Positions 50,530 to 61,015 of a stretch of 64,000 nt of DNA are shown piece after piece (within the stretch, counting starts at the first letter, position 1; each line of letters begins with the position of its first letter). The notes under the pieces were generated by a model. It saw only the letters and a program-made list of their open reading frames with translations. It was not told where the DNA came from and ran no database searches. Source of the DNA: Aedes albopictus (lineage: Eukaryota > Arthropoda > Insecta > Diptera > Culicidae); the NCBI RefSeq assembly GCF_035046485.1, contig NC_085138.1, positions 274,331,694 through 274,395,693 on the forward strand, read 5' to 3'. The position numbers and the translations under genes are program-made.

Positions 50530-51892
50530 ATCCAGGAGATACGCTGACCGAAAAGTGGAGATCGCGATGGATCTCATCGCCAAGCTTTCATGCATGTTCC
50601 ATATCTTCTATAGCTCTCTCACAAGAACAAAGGGTTGTCTACCTCGGGCCTCAAGGGTATCCAATAGTAGCGCTCTGGAGGCGTCATTATCCGGGCATTG
50701 CCAAACTACGTGGTCGATGTCATCATAACCGGAACCGCACTTAGTACAAACATTGCTCAACGCGAGGTTAATCCTGTGTAAATGTGCGTCTAGCGAGTAA
50801 TGGTTGTACATAAGTCTTGACATCACGCGAATGAAATTTCGACTTACATCCAAACCATACCACCACACTCGCAAAGAAACATTAGGAATTATGGAATGTA
50901 ACCACCGTCCCAGCTGGCCATCTCGCCAATCATTTTGCCAACTTTAAAGAGAACTCTGGCGAACAAAATGGAAAAATTCATCATGTGAAATTCTTCTATC
51001 ATATATCTTATCTTCCTGTGCGCCCAAGGTGCACCTTTGCGAGAGAGTCCGCCTTCTCATTGCCATAAATTGAGCAATGCGAGGGGACGCATACAAAGGT
51101 AATCTTGTATGATCTTTCGACCAGTGCCCCCATCTGCTCCCTTATTTTTGTAAGAAAGTAAGATGGATGTTTTACAGGTTTCATCGACCGGAGCGCCTCA
51201 ATCGAACTAAGGCTATCCGAGAAGATGAAGAAATGGTCTACGGGCATGTTGGAAATCATCCCCAAAGCGAAGTTGATTGCTGCCAGCTCAGCAACATAAA
51301 CCGAGCAAGGTTCCTGAAGTTTGCGGAAGGCGGTGAAATTTTCATTGAAGACACCGAAACCAGTGGATCCATTTATGCGAGACCCATCAGTGAGGAATCT
51401 CTTACAGGAATTGACATATTGGTACTTTTCGTTAAAAATGCGAGGAATAGATATACATCAAAGTTGATCTGGTATTCCATGAATAGCTTGTTTCATGGAC
51501 AGATCCTATTTAACAGAGGAACTGTCATTAGTGAAGTGTACACGAGGAGGGTTATAACTTGGTAGGCTTATGTCAGATGACATGCAGAACAGATAAATTT
51601 TCATGAATTTTGACTGAGTGTTCAGACTGAGCATTTCTTCGAAGTTTTCAATAACAAGTGTGATGCTCACTCCACACTTGATAAGTAACCTTAGCGAGAG
51701 CTCACAGAAGCGGTTCTGGAGAGGTTTCACCCCTGCCAGGACCTCTAGGCTCGCGTTATGCGTTGAGTGCATACAGCCAAGGACAATACGCAAAAAACGA
51801 TATTGAATTCGTTACAACTTAATTAGATGGCAGTTTGCTGCTGAGAGAAAACAGGAAGAGCCATACTCGAGAACAGAGAGAATAGTCGTAAA
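50530..51892 (-). pseudogene. LOA-like non-LTR ORF2: RT end, RNase H, C-terminal zinc region
   Basis: On the minus strand the order is RT end, then RNase H, then a cysteine-rich end. The RT end (51892-51506) reads YRFLRIVLGCMHSTHNASLEVLAGVKPL and FCELSLRLL. The RNase H part (51265-51008) reads FFIFSDSLSSIEAL, with VCVPSHCSIYGNEKADSLAK carrying the late RNase H residues. The end (50874-50608) reads HLHRINLALSNVCTKCGSGYDDIDHVVW. RNase H downstream of RT with this C-terminal pattern is typical of LOA/I-group elements; LOA-type (such as Lian) families are known in Aedes. Frameshifts separate the parts. At 51893 it is joined to an unrelated APE-type fragment. Confidence 0.8.
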
Positions 51893-52830
51893 GTTTTATG
51901 ATGTCTTCCGTTTTGGGCACCTTTAGTAAAACGCCTTGCATCCAGTCAACCGGTAATGTCGCGGTTTCCCATATGTTGTAGAATAATTGATGCAGCAGTT
52001 GTGCAGATACTACGGGATCAGCTCTAGGTTGATATGTGATCGAGCCCTGGGGCTCTGTTCGATTTCATGCTACGGATGGCTGTTTCTATCTTCTGCGATG
52101 CTGGAACTTCGGTTTTGACCCGGGTAATGCGTCGAACCCTTGGTGGATCATTCTGAGGAGTTGATGGCGTGGCCGATACATGAAAAGGGTTTTCATAGTG
52201 CTCGAATCAGCAATTCAGCTGCTCAGCCGGGTCAGTCAATAGCTGTCCAAATGTGTCTTTCGCGGGCATCGTAGCATTCATAGTACCGCTAAGGCGATGT
52301 GAGACATCGTAGAGGAGACGAATGCAGTCGGTATTTGCGGCTTTCTCGCTTTCGTCGGCTAGGGAGTCCCCCACGCTCTTTTGTCCCGTCTACATGAGCG
52401 TTTCTCTTTCTTCTCGAGTGCCGAATAGTGCTGATGAGCTTCAGCTTTGTCTCCTTGTGTTTTCGCTGGCTTTGGCGTTCCTTAGCTGCTCTATATTCCT
52501 CCAGGTATCGGCTTTGATCCACTGCTTTCGCCGGGTGCGTAGCTCACCTAAATTATTCTCGGCGGTCGCAATGAAGGTGTTCTTGATGACGCTGCTTTGA
52601 TCTTCTACGCATCCACCTTCTGGAATATCCGCAGTATGGTTCTCTAGCTCCTCGACGAAGGACCTTTTCACTGCAGCTTCTCCCAGTTGGCATGAGTTGA
52701 ACCGGCGCCCGATTTTCTCCTCCTGTCGATGGATCCTAGCAATGCACAGTCGGATCTCGCCGATTAGGAGATGATGGTCGGACGCAATTGTAGTAATAAT
52801 ATCGTCCAGGTTGACTACATCTCATGTAGT
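51893..52830 (-). pseudogene. APE-type non-LTR: endonuclease end, linker and RT start
   Basis: On the minus strand, starting at the gap side, the reading is VNLDDIITTIASDHHLLIGEI (catalytic SDH of the endonuclease). The linker follows (52671-52441, HTADIPEGGCVEDQSSVIKN) and a basic stretch (52522-52289, HKETKLKLISTIRHSRRKR). The RT N-terminal region then shows IETAIRSMKSNRTPGLDHI and LFYNIWETATLPVDWMQGVL. The order matches the family at 25120-26880 and 59240-60640. It is truncated at the N gap and at the LOA-like junction. Confidence 0.75.
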
Positions 52831-52853
52831 NNNNNNNNNNNNNNNNNNNNNNN
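52831..52853. other. Assembly gap (23 N)
   Basis: The sequence is unknown here. The gap lies exactly between the APE-type fragment and an inverted copy of gypsy sequence, so the junction may be an assembly artefact. Confidence 1.
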
Positions 52854-53125
52854 AAGTCCAGCAAACGTTCCGTTTCGCGAGCAGAAGCATGGGCGTTGAG
52901 ATTACAAGCCTATGATTTCGTAGTGAAAAGAATCCCAGGTGACTTGAACGTAGCTGACGCTCTCTCAAGGCTCATTTCGAAATCTCAGGTTGACGAGCCG
53001 TTTGAGGAAGATGATGAGAAACATCTGCTATATTCGTTAGACGTGGGATCAATGAACATCACCTGGCAAGACATACAGCTTGAATCTGAGAATGATGAGG
53101 AGTTGAACAACGTACGAGCTGCAAA
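52854..53125 (+). repeat. Inverted duplicate of gypsy pol segment (arm 1)
   Basis: This stretch is the reverse complement of 54351-54622 with no difference that I can see, and gives the same translation ([20 protein letters not shown], then ADALSRL). It lies head-to-head with the element carrying 53202-54674. Perfect identity next to a gap suggests either a very recent inversion-duplication or a misassembly. Confidence 0.85.
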
Positions 53126-53174
53126 AATTTTCACCCAGTGGTAAGTTATTTTCACCCAGCGGAGGCCTTATCAA
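53121..53174 (-). repeat. 54-bp sequence shared with 58760-58813, probable LTR fragment
   Basis: The sequence gctgcaaaaattttcaccca...cggaggccttat is present identically here and at about 58760-58813. Inside, attttcacccag occurs twice. It lies just downstream of the pol stop of the minus-strand gypsy element, while the other copy lies upstream of the gag. That is what remnants of a 3' and a 5' LTR would look like. Confidence 0.5.
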
Positions 53175-53201
53175 TGAGACCATTGTAGCACTTCCGTGGA
53201 A

Positions 53202-54710
53202 TTACTCTGGATCTCCATCTGGTATTTGTTCATCTGGCTCTGACACTGTAGGGTCATCAATTCCGCTCGCTAAAACTGGTGCTCGCTTGAGGTCCCGAAC
53301 ATTGCGCGTGTATTGAACACCTCGTTCGCTCCTTACCACAACCTTCGCTCCATCTCTGGAGAGGACGATATACCGTTCTGCTGAGTAAATTGGATCCAGC
53401 TTGTTCTTTCGAGGTACTGCCAGCAGTACATAATCTCCGGCGTTTATATCAGAAGATTTTGCGCCCCTGCGCGAATCTGCGTAAAGTTTGCTCTGCAGTT
53501 TTGACGTCGCATCCTTTTCTCGCACATCTTCTCTGTCTGTTGTACCTTCCTTAGAGTCCCAAAGTGCCGGGAACATTCCTCTGTATCGTCGTCCAACTAG
53601 CAGCTCAAAAGGCGTTATGCCAAGTCTTGAATGTGGCTTCATTGTGTTGTGGAAATGCACATACTCTTGAAGTGCTTTCCTCCAACTAACACCATCCAGC
53701 TTCGCAGCCATCAAGGCTTTTGTAATGCCTTGATTTTGGCGCTCCACAGCGCCGTTGGTTTGGGGACACAAAGGAATAGATTTCCTAACTTTAACCCCTT
53801 TTGATTCCCAGCACTCGATAAATTCTGCGCTCTGGAAAGGCGGACCGTTATCACTTTGTAAAATTAGTGGCAATCCCCATGTAAAGAACACTTTGCTCAA
53901 AGCATCATTTGTACTCGTGGCATCCGTTGATTTCATTTCAGCAACCGAAATGTAACGCGAGTAAGTATCCACCAGTACCATGAACTCGCCGTGGCCGCAA
54001 CCTTGCACTGTGAGAAAGTCCACCTGCAAAATCTCCCACGGGCCATCCGGAAGTTGACGACTGGAAAGCGGAATGGGTGGATTTTTTCTGGAAATTACTG
54101 CACAAGTTTCGCATTGCTTCACAAATTTTTCGACATCTGCGCTGATTCCGGGCCACCAAAAATAATCCCTGAGGATCCGTTTCATCGCTGGACATCCGAT
54201 GTGGCCTTGGTGAGCTTCTTGCATAGCCTTAATGCGTAGCACAAACGGGAGTACGATTTTGTCCTCCTTGAACAAAAGTGGGCCCAACAGGCGCAAATCC
54301 TTTGATTGCGATTCATAGCGAACGAAGTCCTTTGGCCAAGCTCCCGATCGAATAGCAGCTCGTACGTTGTTCAACTCCTCATCATTCTCAGATTCAAGCT
54401 GTATGTCTTGCCAGGTGATGTTCATTGATCCCACGTCTAACGAATATAGCAGATGTTTCTCATCATCTTCCTCAAACGGCTCGTCAACCTGAGATTTCGA
54501 AATGAGCCTTGAGAGAGCGTCAGCTACGTTCAAGTCACCTGGGATTCTTTTCACTACGAAATCATAGGCTTGTAATCTCAACGCCCATGCTTCTGCTCGC
54601 GAAACGGAACGTTTGCTGGACTTGATACCCTCTCCAAAGATGAATTCGTTGGCTTCAGAATCTGTCCGAACCACGAACTGCTTACCGGTCAGGTAAAAAG
54701 AAAATCGCTC
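53202..54710 (-). CDS. Ty3/gypsy pol: RNase H end and integrase (minus strand)
   Basis: The 490-codon frame (first methionine 54674; readable back to about 54710 as RFSFYLTGKQFVVRTDSEAN) covers the end of RNase H ([11 protein letters not shown]) and a complete integrase. The zinc region has HQGHIGCPAMKR and CETCAVI. The catalytic residues lie in LQVDFLTVQG, LQSDNGPPFQ and NGAVERQNQG. The C-terminus has INAGDYVLLAVPRKNK and VVVRSERGVQYTRNVRDL. It parallels 39780-41392 throughout but differs at many positions, so it is another family of the same lineage. The polyprotein upstream of RNase H is missing. The frame is intact, so it decayed little. Confidence 0.85.
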   Translation of the reverse strand, partial: ERFSFYLTGKQFVVRTDSEANEFIFGEGIKSSKRSVSRAEAWALRLQAYDFVVKRIPGDLNVADALSRLISKSQVDEPFEEDDEKHLLYSLDVGSMNITWQDIQLESENDEELNNVRAAIRSGAWPKDFVRYESQSKDLRLLGPLLFKEDKIVLPFVLRIKAMQEAHQGHIGCPAMKRILRDYFWWPGISADVEKFVKQCETCAVISRKNPPIPLSSRQLPDGPWEILQVDFLTVQGCGHGEFMVLVDTYSRYISVAEMKSTDATSTNDALSKVFFTWGLPLILQSDNGPPFQSAEFIECWESKGVKVRKSIPLCPQTNGAVERQNQGITKALMAAKLDGVSWRKALQEYVHFHNTMKPHSRLGITPFELLVGRRYRGMFPALWDSKEGTTDREDVREKDATSKLQSKLYADSRRGAKSSDINAGDYVLLAVPRKNKLDPIYSAERYIVLSRDGAKVVVRSERGVQYTRNVRDLKRAPVLASGIDDPTVSEPDEQIPDGDPE

Positions 54711-55059
54711 GATACCCCACGTTCTTTTTGAGCTTCATATCAAATCGGTCCGTATATGTATCCAGCTGAATATTGACCGCGCAGAAGACACCGAAATGAT
54801 TAAATGCAACCATGCATATCTGTTAGCGCACATCTATGCGCGATATTTTTTCTTACCATGCATAATAGCAGCGACATTAGCAATGTCAAAAGATATATTC
54901 AACTTCAACCAAGATTTGTATAAGTATCCGTGCTATGCTATGCTATGTGATTCTCATGCCGTATTTTCTCGTCGTCTTGGTCAATTAACCCTCAACAGGA
55001 TACCTAAAATAAAGGTCCGTTTTGGGACCCTGGGGTCCATTGGACCCCAACATATATTC
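54711..55059. other. No gene seen
   Basis: The RT and protease that should precede RNase H on the minus strand are absent. Near 54985 ttaaccctcaacagg followed by gggaccctggggtcc suggests the end of a TTAA-type miniature element, but I cannot find its partner. Confidence 0.35.
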
Positions 55060-55640
55060 TCGCGTATCTCGTGATCCTTATTTTTTAAAAGAGTGATGTT
55101 TTCAGCAAAGATATTGGGTAAGTCAATGCCTATTTAGTGACGAAAAATTTAGATCGAGAAATTTCCGCTAGGCGGCGCTAGAGAGCATTCAAAGTGTCTC
55201 TAATAAATACAGTGGAACGTACCTAAGCAAGCGGAGAAGGCGTACATAACAATAGGGTAAATCGCACTTCTATAGATGAGTAAACATACACATATGTCTG
55301 TCGGCCCAAAAAGGTTCGTTCAAATATTACGTAACGCTATGGGAGAGCAAGAAAGTTTAGCGCTGTGTTACGCTTTTTACAAAATTTCATAATTTCCTAA
55401 TCAAAACTTGATGCTTGTGATAGGGGGAAGTACTAAAATTTGCAAATTTGGCGTTACGTATTATTTGAATGAACCCAAAACAGACATCACAGATAAACAG
55501 ACGTAACACTGATGAATTTAACATCTCCCATATCACAAGATCCTGATAACTTATAGAGTTGGTGTCTTCGCAAAAGTCGTTTGATTTGATATCCCCCCAC
55601 TAGGTGGAGCTGATGAGCATAAAACTTTTTCTATCTCAGG
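55060..55640 (+). repeat. Diverged satellite-like units
   Basis: The stretch shows, in order, atctcgtgatccttatt, gtgatgttttcagcaaagat, ttgggtaagtcaa and gctaggcggcgctagagagc. At 55540-55620 comes acaagatcctgataac, ggtgtcttcgcaaaagt and cactaggtggagctgatgagc. These are the same ordered blocks as in the ~142-bp units at 21683-23150. At least two diverged units are present, separated by other DNA. Confidence 0.7.
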
Positions 55641-55990
55641 ATCCTGATGAGTTCCTGAAACAATCCTGGGTGGAATTCCTGAAAAAAAAAATCGGAGGAA
55701 TTTCAAGCTTTCCTAGATAAATTCATGGAGCAATCTCGAGAGGAATGACTGAAAGAATCCCTGTGTTAATTTCTGCAAACAAATCCCGGGAGGAGTTCTT
55801 TTAGAAATTTCGGAATCTCGGAATCATATGGGTATCCCTGGAGCAATTGTCGATGGAATAATTTGTGTCAATTCTGTAGAACTCCTGAAGCAACAACTGG
55901 AACATCCTTCAAGGCATCATGAGGGAATCCTTTAGAAATTCCTGAATCTCCGGAAGAATTTGTAGGAAAATGCCGTTAGAAATTCTGGTA
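55641..55990 (+). repeat. Degenerate GGAATTCCTGGA repeat tract
   Basis: Recurring gaattcctg, gaatccctg and ggaggaatttc words belong to the 12-bp repeat found at 1-5000. It begins directly after a satellite-like unit (ctcaggatcctgatgagttcctg), so the two repeat types abut. Confidence 0.65.
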
Positions 55991-56381
55991 GGGATCAACC
56001 AGGCTTTTTTTTCAAGATTCACCCCATCGCCACCTGGTAGGAGAATTTCGCTCCAATAATTACGGGCAATACATATTTAGCTAGACGAAAGTCTTTGCAG
56101 AAAACAATATAATTATATCTTATCGTTGAACTGAGATATCAAAGAAAAAAACTTATTGTACAAAAGCGCCATCTAGTGAAATAATTTCCAAACAAAGATT
56201 ATTGATATAGAAAAGTTACATTCATATGAGTAATTCAGCCAAAGATATTAACGTCGATTTTTTTTAAATGAGACATCAACGTTACAAATGTTATAAATGT
56301 ATGTATAATCTTTGCACCTACATTAGCGCTACCTGGTGAGTCAATTCAGAAATAAATTATCCACCAAATAGGAAGTATTGG

Positions 56382-56762
56382 CACAGACAAACAGACATAT
56401 TACTTAGAAGAAAATTGATTCAAAAACATCGTTTGGCATCTCACTAGCACCCTCTATAATGCTCAATCCGAAGCATTCATTTGCAGGTGTGGTTTCCCTC
56501 GGCTCGATGTAAAAATTTTGCAGGTGACGACTCCCCCGTGCCGTCATCCATTCATGAAACATGAATGAAGGTTCATGATTGAGTCATTTTATGTAAACAT
56601 TGATCGGCGTCGCGTTCATTTCTCTCCAAAATTGAGAGGTGATGTAGGCACAGCAGCGCCACCATGACACATGCGAGCACAGTCCGAACCACACTATATT
56701 TTCAAAATGACCGTTAAATCGTGCGATGATTTCGATTTGAGTAGTATGTCTGTTTGTCTGTG
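56382..56762. mobile_element. Inverted-repeat element with CACAGACAAACAGACAT ends, 7-bp duplication
   Basis: It starts cacagacaaacagacatatt and ends with the mirrored atgtctgtttgtctgtg, about 20 bp with one mismatch. The direct repeat gtattgg flanks it at 56375-56381 and 56763-56769. The same ends occur in inverted pairs at 62942-63196, and a single end at about 55489. The interior is non-coding. Confidence 0.75.
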
Positions 56763-56985
56763 GTATTGGTATTGTTAATGTAAGTAAATACAATTGTGTC
56801 AAGACATATTGTATCAAAACATTCACCTCAAAGAAGTTTCCTTTTTTGGGGAAGTTTGTCTCTCGGGTATCTAAAATGCTGGGCAACATTAAAATATGTT
56901 TTATTCCCCAATAGTTCTTGAAGTATTACACACTTTTGCCGAAAACACAAACTTTCTATACATTCAGAACATCAAGATATTTAAG

Positions 56986-57996
56986 CTAGATATAATTTTC
57001 ACTCCGTAATTTTAATGCACACTGTCGAGGTCCTCCATTTCCATATCCACTGTTTCTCGCGTTACCGTATCCGATGTTACCCGCGTTTCCGTATCCGATG
57101 TTTTTGCTGTCGTGGAATCTTGCCACCGAAGAAGATACTGCTGCCACCGCCGGGGTCTCAGTTGGGCGATGATTTTTAGCGAACAGATCTTCATTCAATT
57201 GATCTATCTCCACAGTACGCACTTTGTCAAGCAGATCCGCAATAGAGCCTCCCTTTCGAAGTATTTTCCTTCCTGTCTCCCGGACCTTACGGTTCAGTGC
57301 GTGCAGTTGAATTGTTTCGGCCACTGGTTCCACCAATCTACCCTCGCTGTAGTCACATAGTTTCGCTACTGCAATAACGCGCTTTACGTATTTCACGTCA
57401 GTCTCTCCTACGCTCTGCGTCAGTGACCTCAATTTCTGCCTCTGCATGAAAATGTAATCACGCGACCCAAAAAATGCATTCAGTCGATGAATTGCATTCG
57501 CATATGGGAAAGTGTCCACATTCGGAAACGAAGGCTGGGAGACTGTACCTTCCAAGACGTCTAGCAATTTTGCTCCTGCCTTGATCGTAAAAATATTCAT
57601 TTTTGTGACCTCATCCATTACGCCAGCCAACTGCATTGATGCTTCCAGCATATGTAACCACTGCTCGAAAGATTTGCGGTCAATATCTTCCTCCCCATCG
57701 ACAGGTTTGCACTCTGGGACATTTAGGGATGCAAACGATAGGTTGCTCATTGAAGACATGAGCACTGAGTTGTGTTCATTTCCGATGTTGTCCTCTCTCA
57801 TAGTGGAATGAAGGCGAACGAAACTACCTTCACCCATAGATTTTTCCAGTCGCTTGTTATCGGATTTGGCCTTTCTCAGCTTTTCGACCAACGACGCATT
57901 ACGCTTCTTCTCCACTTCCAGCTCCTTAGCCAATGTAGCATCTCTCGTTGTTGTTCTTGTGGCTTTCCTAAAATGAGGACAATCAATTGTATCCAT
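56986..57996 (-). CDS. Ty3/gypsy gag (coiled coil and capsid), zinc knuckles lost
   Basis: The likely start is the ATG at 57996-57994 (MDTIDCPHF). The frame is open six codons further upstream (58014), but that context is weak. Residues 15-60 are a lysine/glutamate-rich coiled coil (ELEVEKKRNASLVEKL). The capsid-like domain spans about 100-270, with FEQWLHMLEASMQLAGV, RLNAFFGSRDYIFMQRQKLRSL and VKYVKRVIAVAKLCDY. The end is a short NIGYGNAG repeat. No zinc knuckle is present before the stop, so the C-terminus is truncated. It shares strand with pol at 53202-54710 and may be the same element with protease and RT deleted. Confidence 0.75.
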   Translation of the reverse strand: MDTIDCPHFRKATRTTTRDATLAKELEVEKKRNASLVEKLRKAKSDNKRLEKSMGEGSFVRLHSTMREDNIGNEHNSVLMSSMSNLSFASLNVPECKPVDGEEDIDRKSFEQWLHMLEASMQLAGVMDEVTKMNIFTIKAGAKLLDVLEGTVSQPSFPNVDTFPYANAIHRLNAFFGSRDYIFMQRQKLRSLTQSVGETDVKYVKRVIAVAKLCDYSEGRLVEPVAETIQLHALNRKVRETGRKILRKGGSIADLLDKVRTVEIDQLNEDLFAKNHRPTETPAVAAVSSSVARFHDSKNIGYGNAGNIGYGNARNSGYGNGGPRQCALKLRSENYI

Positions 57997-58014
57997 TACT
58001 AACAATTGATACAA

Positions 58015-59239
58015 CTAAAATAAACTTTATTTTCTCATACTGAAAATAAAACAGTTCATCACAGCTTTCGCTTCATTATAATATTCTTATTTTTTTTTTT
58101 TAGATTGGATCGACCGTTACTTTACAGCTAGGAATCTAACCATGAGTGAACACTCAAGAACTACAATTCAATTCATCATTTATCCACAATCAATCAATAC
58201 ACTTGTAAGTACCTTGACTCAGGCAACCGTTCGAAGATAGAGTAAGATAGTCCAGTCGGACTTTGTAGTACAACTTAGGTACTGCAATCCATTCGAGTAT
58301 AATTTTCAAACTAAACTAAATCCGCTGCAATACTACATCTCTACCTATTTTCTCTGTAAGAAGCCATTGAAACGAGTTCTCATTCTGTAAACACGGCACT
58401 GCACAAATGTCAGTTTAGTGAAATCGTGCTTAAGCCAACATTGAGGCTAGGTGTGGAATTGGTATCTCTATTTTAGATTATTCGAACATTCGTACACGGT
58501 AAAAAAATATATATAAATAAATAATAAAATGAGGTCGGTTAGGTGCGGAATTGTTATCACTATTTGAAATTATTCGAACATTTATACACTTTTAAAAAAT
58601 ATACACAACTAATTAAAAAAAATGAAATAAATCAATTATACACGGAACTACAAATCAACCCAAATTTAAGTTCTTTTGACACAATCCCGCACCTCCGTGG
58701 AATTACTCAAATTTGCGTCAAACAGCGATAGTGGTCACTAGGTAAATCTCATTTGATCGCTGCAAAAATTTTCACCCAGTGGTAAGTTATTTTCACCCAG
58801 CGGAGGCCTTATTTGACGCAAATTTGGGTTTAGTCAAGATAACCCAAATTTGGCTTCTTCCACGGAGCCGCACGGATATGTCGGTGCTTCTCTCTTCGTT
58901 TTTGACAACATTCGTGTGGGGTGAGGGAGAAAACAACCCAATGCTGAGTAAAAACTATTAGCTGTTTAGCCAAATTTGAGTTTTTAGAACTTATTCTTTG
59001 GGTTTAAATATTTTTCAGTGTACACGGAAATATCAATAAATTCAGATTGATGTTTCCTCCATATTACACAGATTTGCCATTTTCCTCGAAGTAATAATTA
59101 TCCAAATTGCTTGTTTTATAACAACTTAGTTTAGACGGGATGATAGATTGAGAATATAATTTGTTTAATTATTTGATAGAGGTTTATAATTAGAGTAGAG
59201 GTGAAGGCGGATGTAGTAATAATATCGTCCAGGTTGACA
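58015..59239. other. Probable gypsy leader/LTR remnants and unassigned DNA
   Basis: This holds the second copy of the 54-bp sequence (about 58760-58813). Around it is an inverted arrangement, aaatttgcgtcaaa (58706) and tttgacgcaaatttggg (58813), probably a small inverted-repeat element. A two-copy direct repeat (about 58443-58502 and 58531-58592; ggtgtggaattg and ggtgcggaattg, then attattcgaacatt) also lies here. I see no gene. Confidence 0.4.
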
Positions 59240-60640
59240 TTATACCAGAATGAACTAAAAAAAATATATATAAACATAACATTGTCTCAATTGTTTCAGT
59301 GTAAGAGCATACTGTTCTAAATTGTGGGATTTTAGTACAGTGCCGATGTGCTGAGTTTGGAGAGTGGTGTGAGCTTTTGGAAGCTTCGAGTAGTGGAGAT
59401 GGTAGTCAGTGAGAGCAAAACGAAAAGCTCTTCAGTTTGGACTTTGATGCGCTAGAATAAGGATCGCAGTGGTGCTTCTGAAGGAAAAAGAAATAGTAGT
59501 TCAGGAAGCTAGTGTTTCCGCAGTGGTGGATCCGGAAATTAAAGTTTAAGTGATACCGGTACATGGAAATGGAGGACCTCGACAGCAATGTCGTTTATTC
59601 CGCACATAAAGAAGGATCCGTCTCCATTTCCGGCTGATGCAGATGTGGTCGGTTTGATTTTCCGTGACGCTATCACGTGACACCCAAGCACCTTGTGCAC
59701 TGGTCGATGAGGAAAGAGCGATTCCCCAATCACCAAGTAAATGTTGCCACAAAACTCTACAAACAGCTCTCCGTTCTCGCTCATTTCTCTGAGACCATGA
59801 CGTCTGATGGCGTGCTTATAACTCGAGTTGCTGGAACCAACCTTCGTGTTGAAGTCGTCCATGAGGATCTTGATATTACCTTTTGGAATCTTATCCATGA
59901 CAGCATTCAGTTGACTGTAAAAGTCCTCTTTGTCTTGCAATTCGGCAGCATCGGTTGGCGCGTAACACTGGATCATGGTAAGGTTTCGAATTCGTTATCT
60001 GAATCGGGTTACAATTAATCTCTCATTAACAGATTCCCACCTCATGAGCACAGCCTGTCCGTGAGCGCTGAGCAGGAAACCAACTCCACAGTAGCGAGGA
60101 GCGTGTTCACCTCGTAGGCCAGAGTATAGCAGAATTTGACCAGACGCCAATCTGTGTCCTCCAAAGTTCGACCAATTGACTTAGCTCAGTCATAAGATCT
60201 CAATCTTTATACGGTATTTTCAATTGGCTGTTAGTTTATACTGCTGGGATAGGATTATTACATTCCAAGTTCCGATGTCTGTCCGTTTTATCACGCTACA
60301 AGTCGTTGCCGTTGAATCAGTTCGTAATAGTTCATTCTCGGTTTCTGTAACGGTTTTTGGGAAACGGTTCTTGGCCTAGGGTCCCCCTATCCACCGTGGA
60401 GGAGCATTTCATACTCAGCCGCTGAATACCAGAACAGATGCTATTTGAGCCGCACCTTTTTGGTGAACAGACATGCTTCCTAAATCTAGCTGAAGTCAGA
60501 AGGACAACAGTGTCCAGGTTGCAATACTTACATAGCGCACAACTCGCGGTCTTTGTCATCGCTTGACTCGTGAAAGCATGAGGTAGGAACTTGTGAGGAC
60601 CAGACTCACCGTTTTGTAGCCCTGACCGGATCAATGACGG
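59240..60640 (-). pseudogene. APE-type non-LTR: 5' region and endonuclease
   Basis: On the minus strand the 5' region (60640-60330) matches 47880-48050. The endonuclease N-terminal half is decayed (60180-60010, LSAHGQAVLMRWESVNERL). The best frame (59976-59539) reads MIQCYAPTDAAELQDKEDFY, KGNIKILMDDFNTKVGSS and ENGELFVEFCGN. The conserved GDFN catalytic block is altered to DDFN. After a shift, a TENQTDHICISRKWRRILL block follows (59752-59546). The end of the endonuclease near 59220 shares a tagtaataatatcgtccagg stretch with 52785-52810. APE endonuclease nicks the target for reverse transcription. Confidence 0.8.
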
Positions 60641-61013
60641 ATATAGAATTGCAGATGCAAGAAATACTTCTCCGATCGGTCCATTTTATTTCACCAATCT
60701 TCCGAGATTATGTAATTCCTTGTTCCCGAGATGAACGATCCCAGGGCTGAAAATCTCATTAAACAGATAAAACAAAAAAAATACCTTGAATTGTTTTTCA
60801 TGTTCATGATGAAAATTGATAAGCGTGAAAAAACTTGATCATTTTCAATCACGGCACACTTCGATCTCAGTGAAAGCTAGGTTTACCATGGGCTCCAGAA
60901 ACTGCAGCCAAAAAAAATTCGCCCATATCAAATTTGTCATGCACAAAAAGTCGATAAATCCAGTGGTTTTCTATGGTCACATTTGTTTGGTAAGAAGTTA
61001 CAGTCAAACGGAG
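60641..61013. other. No gene seen
   Basis: This is an unassigned AT-rich stretch before the TA-flanked element. A block atgggctccagaaactgcag near 60890 resembles the post-palm part of the RTE-like family (compare gggctccagaaaaaactgcgg at 44224), so a scrap of that family may be present. Confidence 0.4.
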
Positions 61014-61015
61014 TA

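Noticed and set aside
56584..56889. 101-codon minus-strand frame
   Set aside because: It spans the end of an inverted-repeat element and its flank; no recognisable content.
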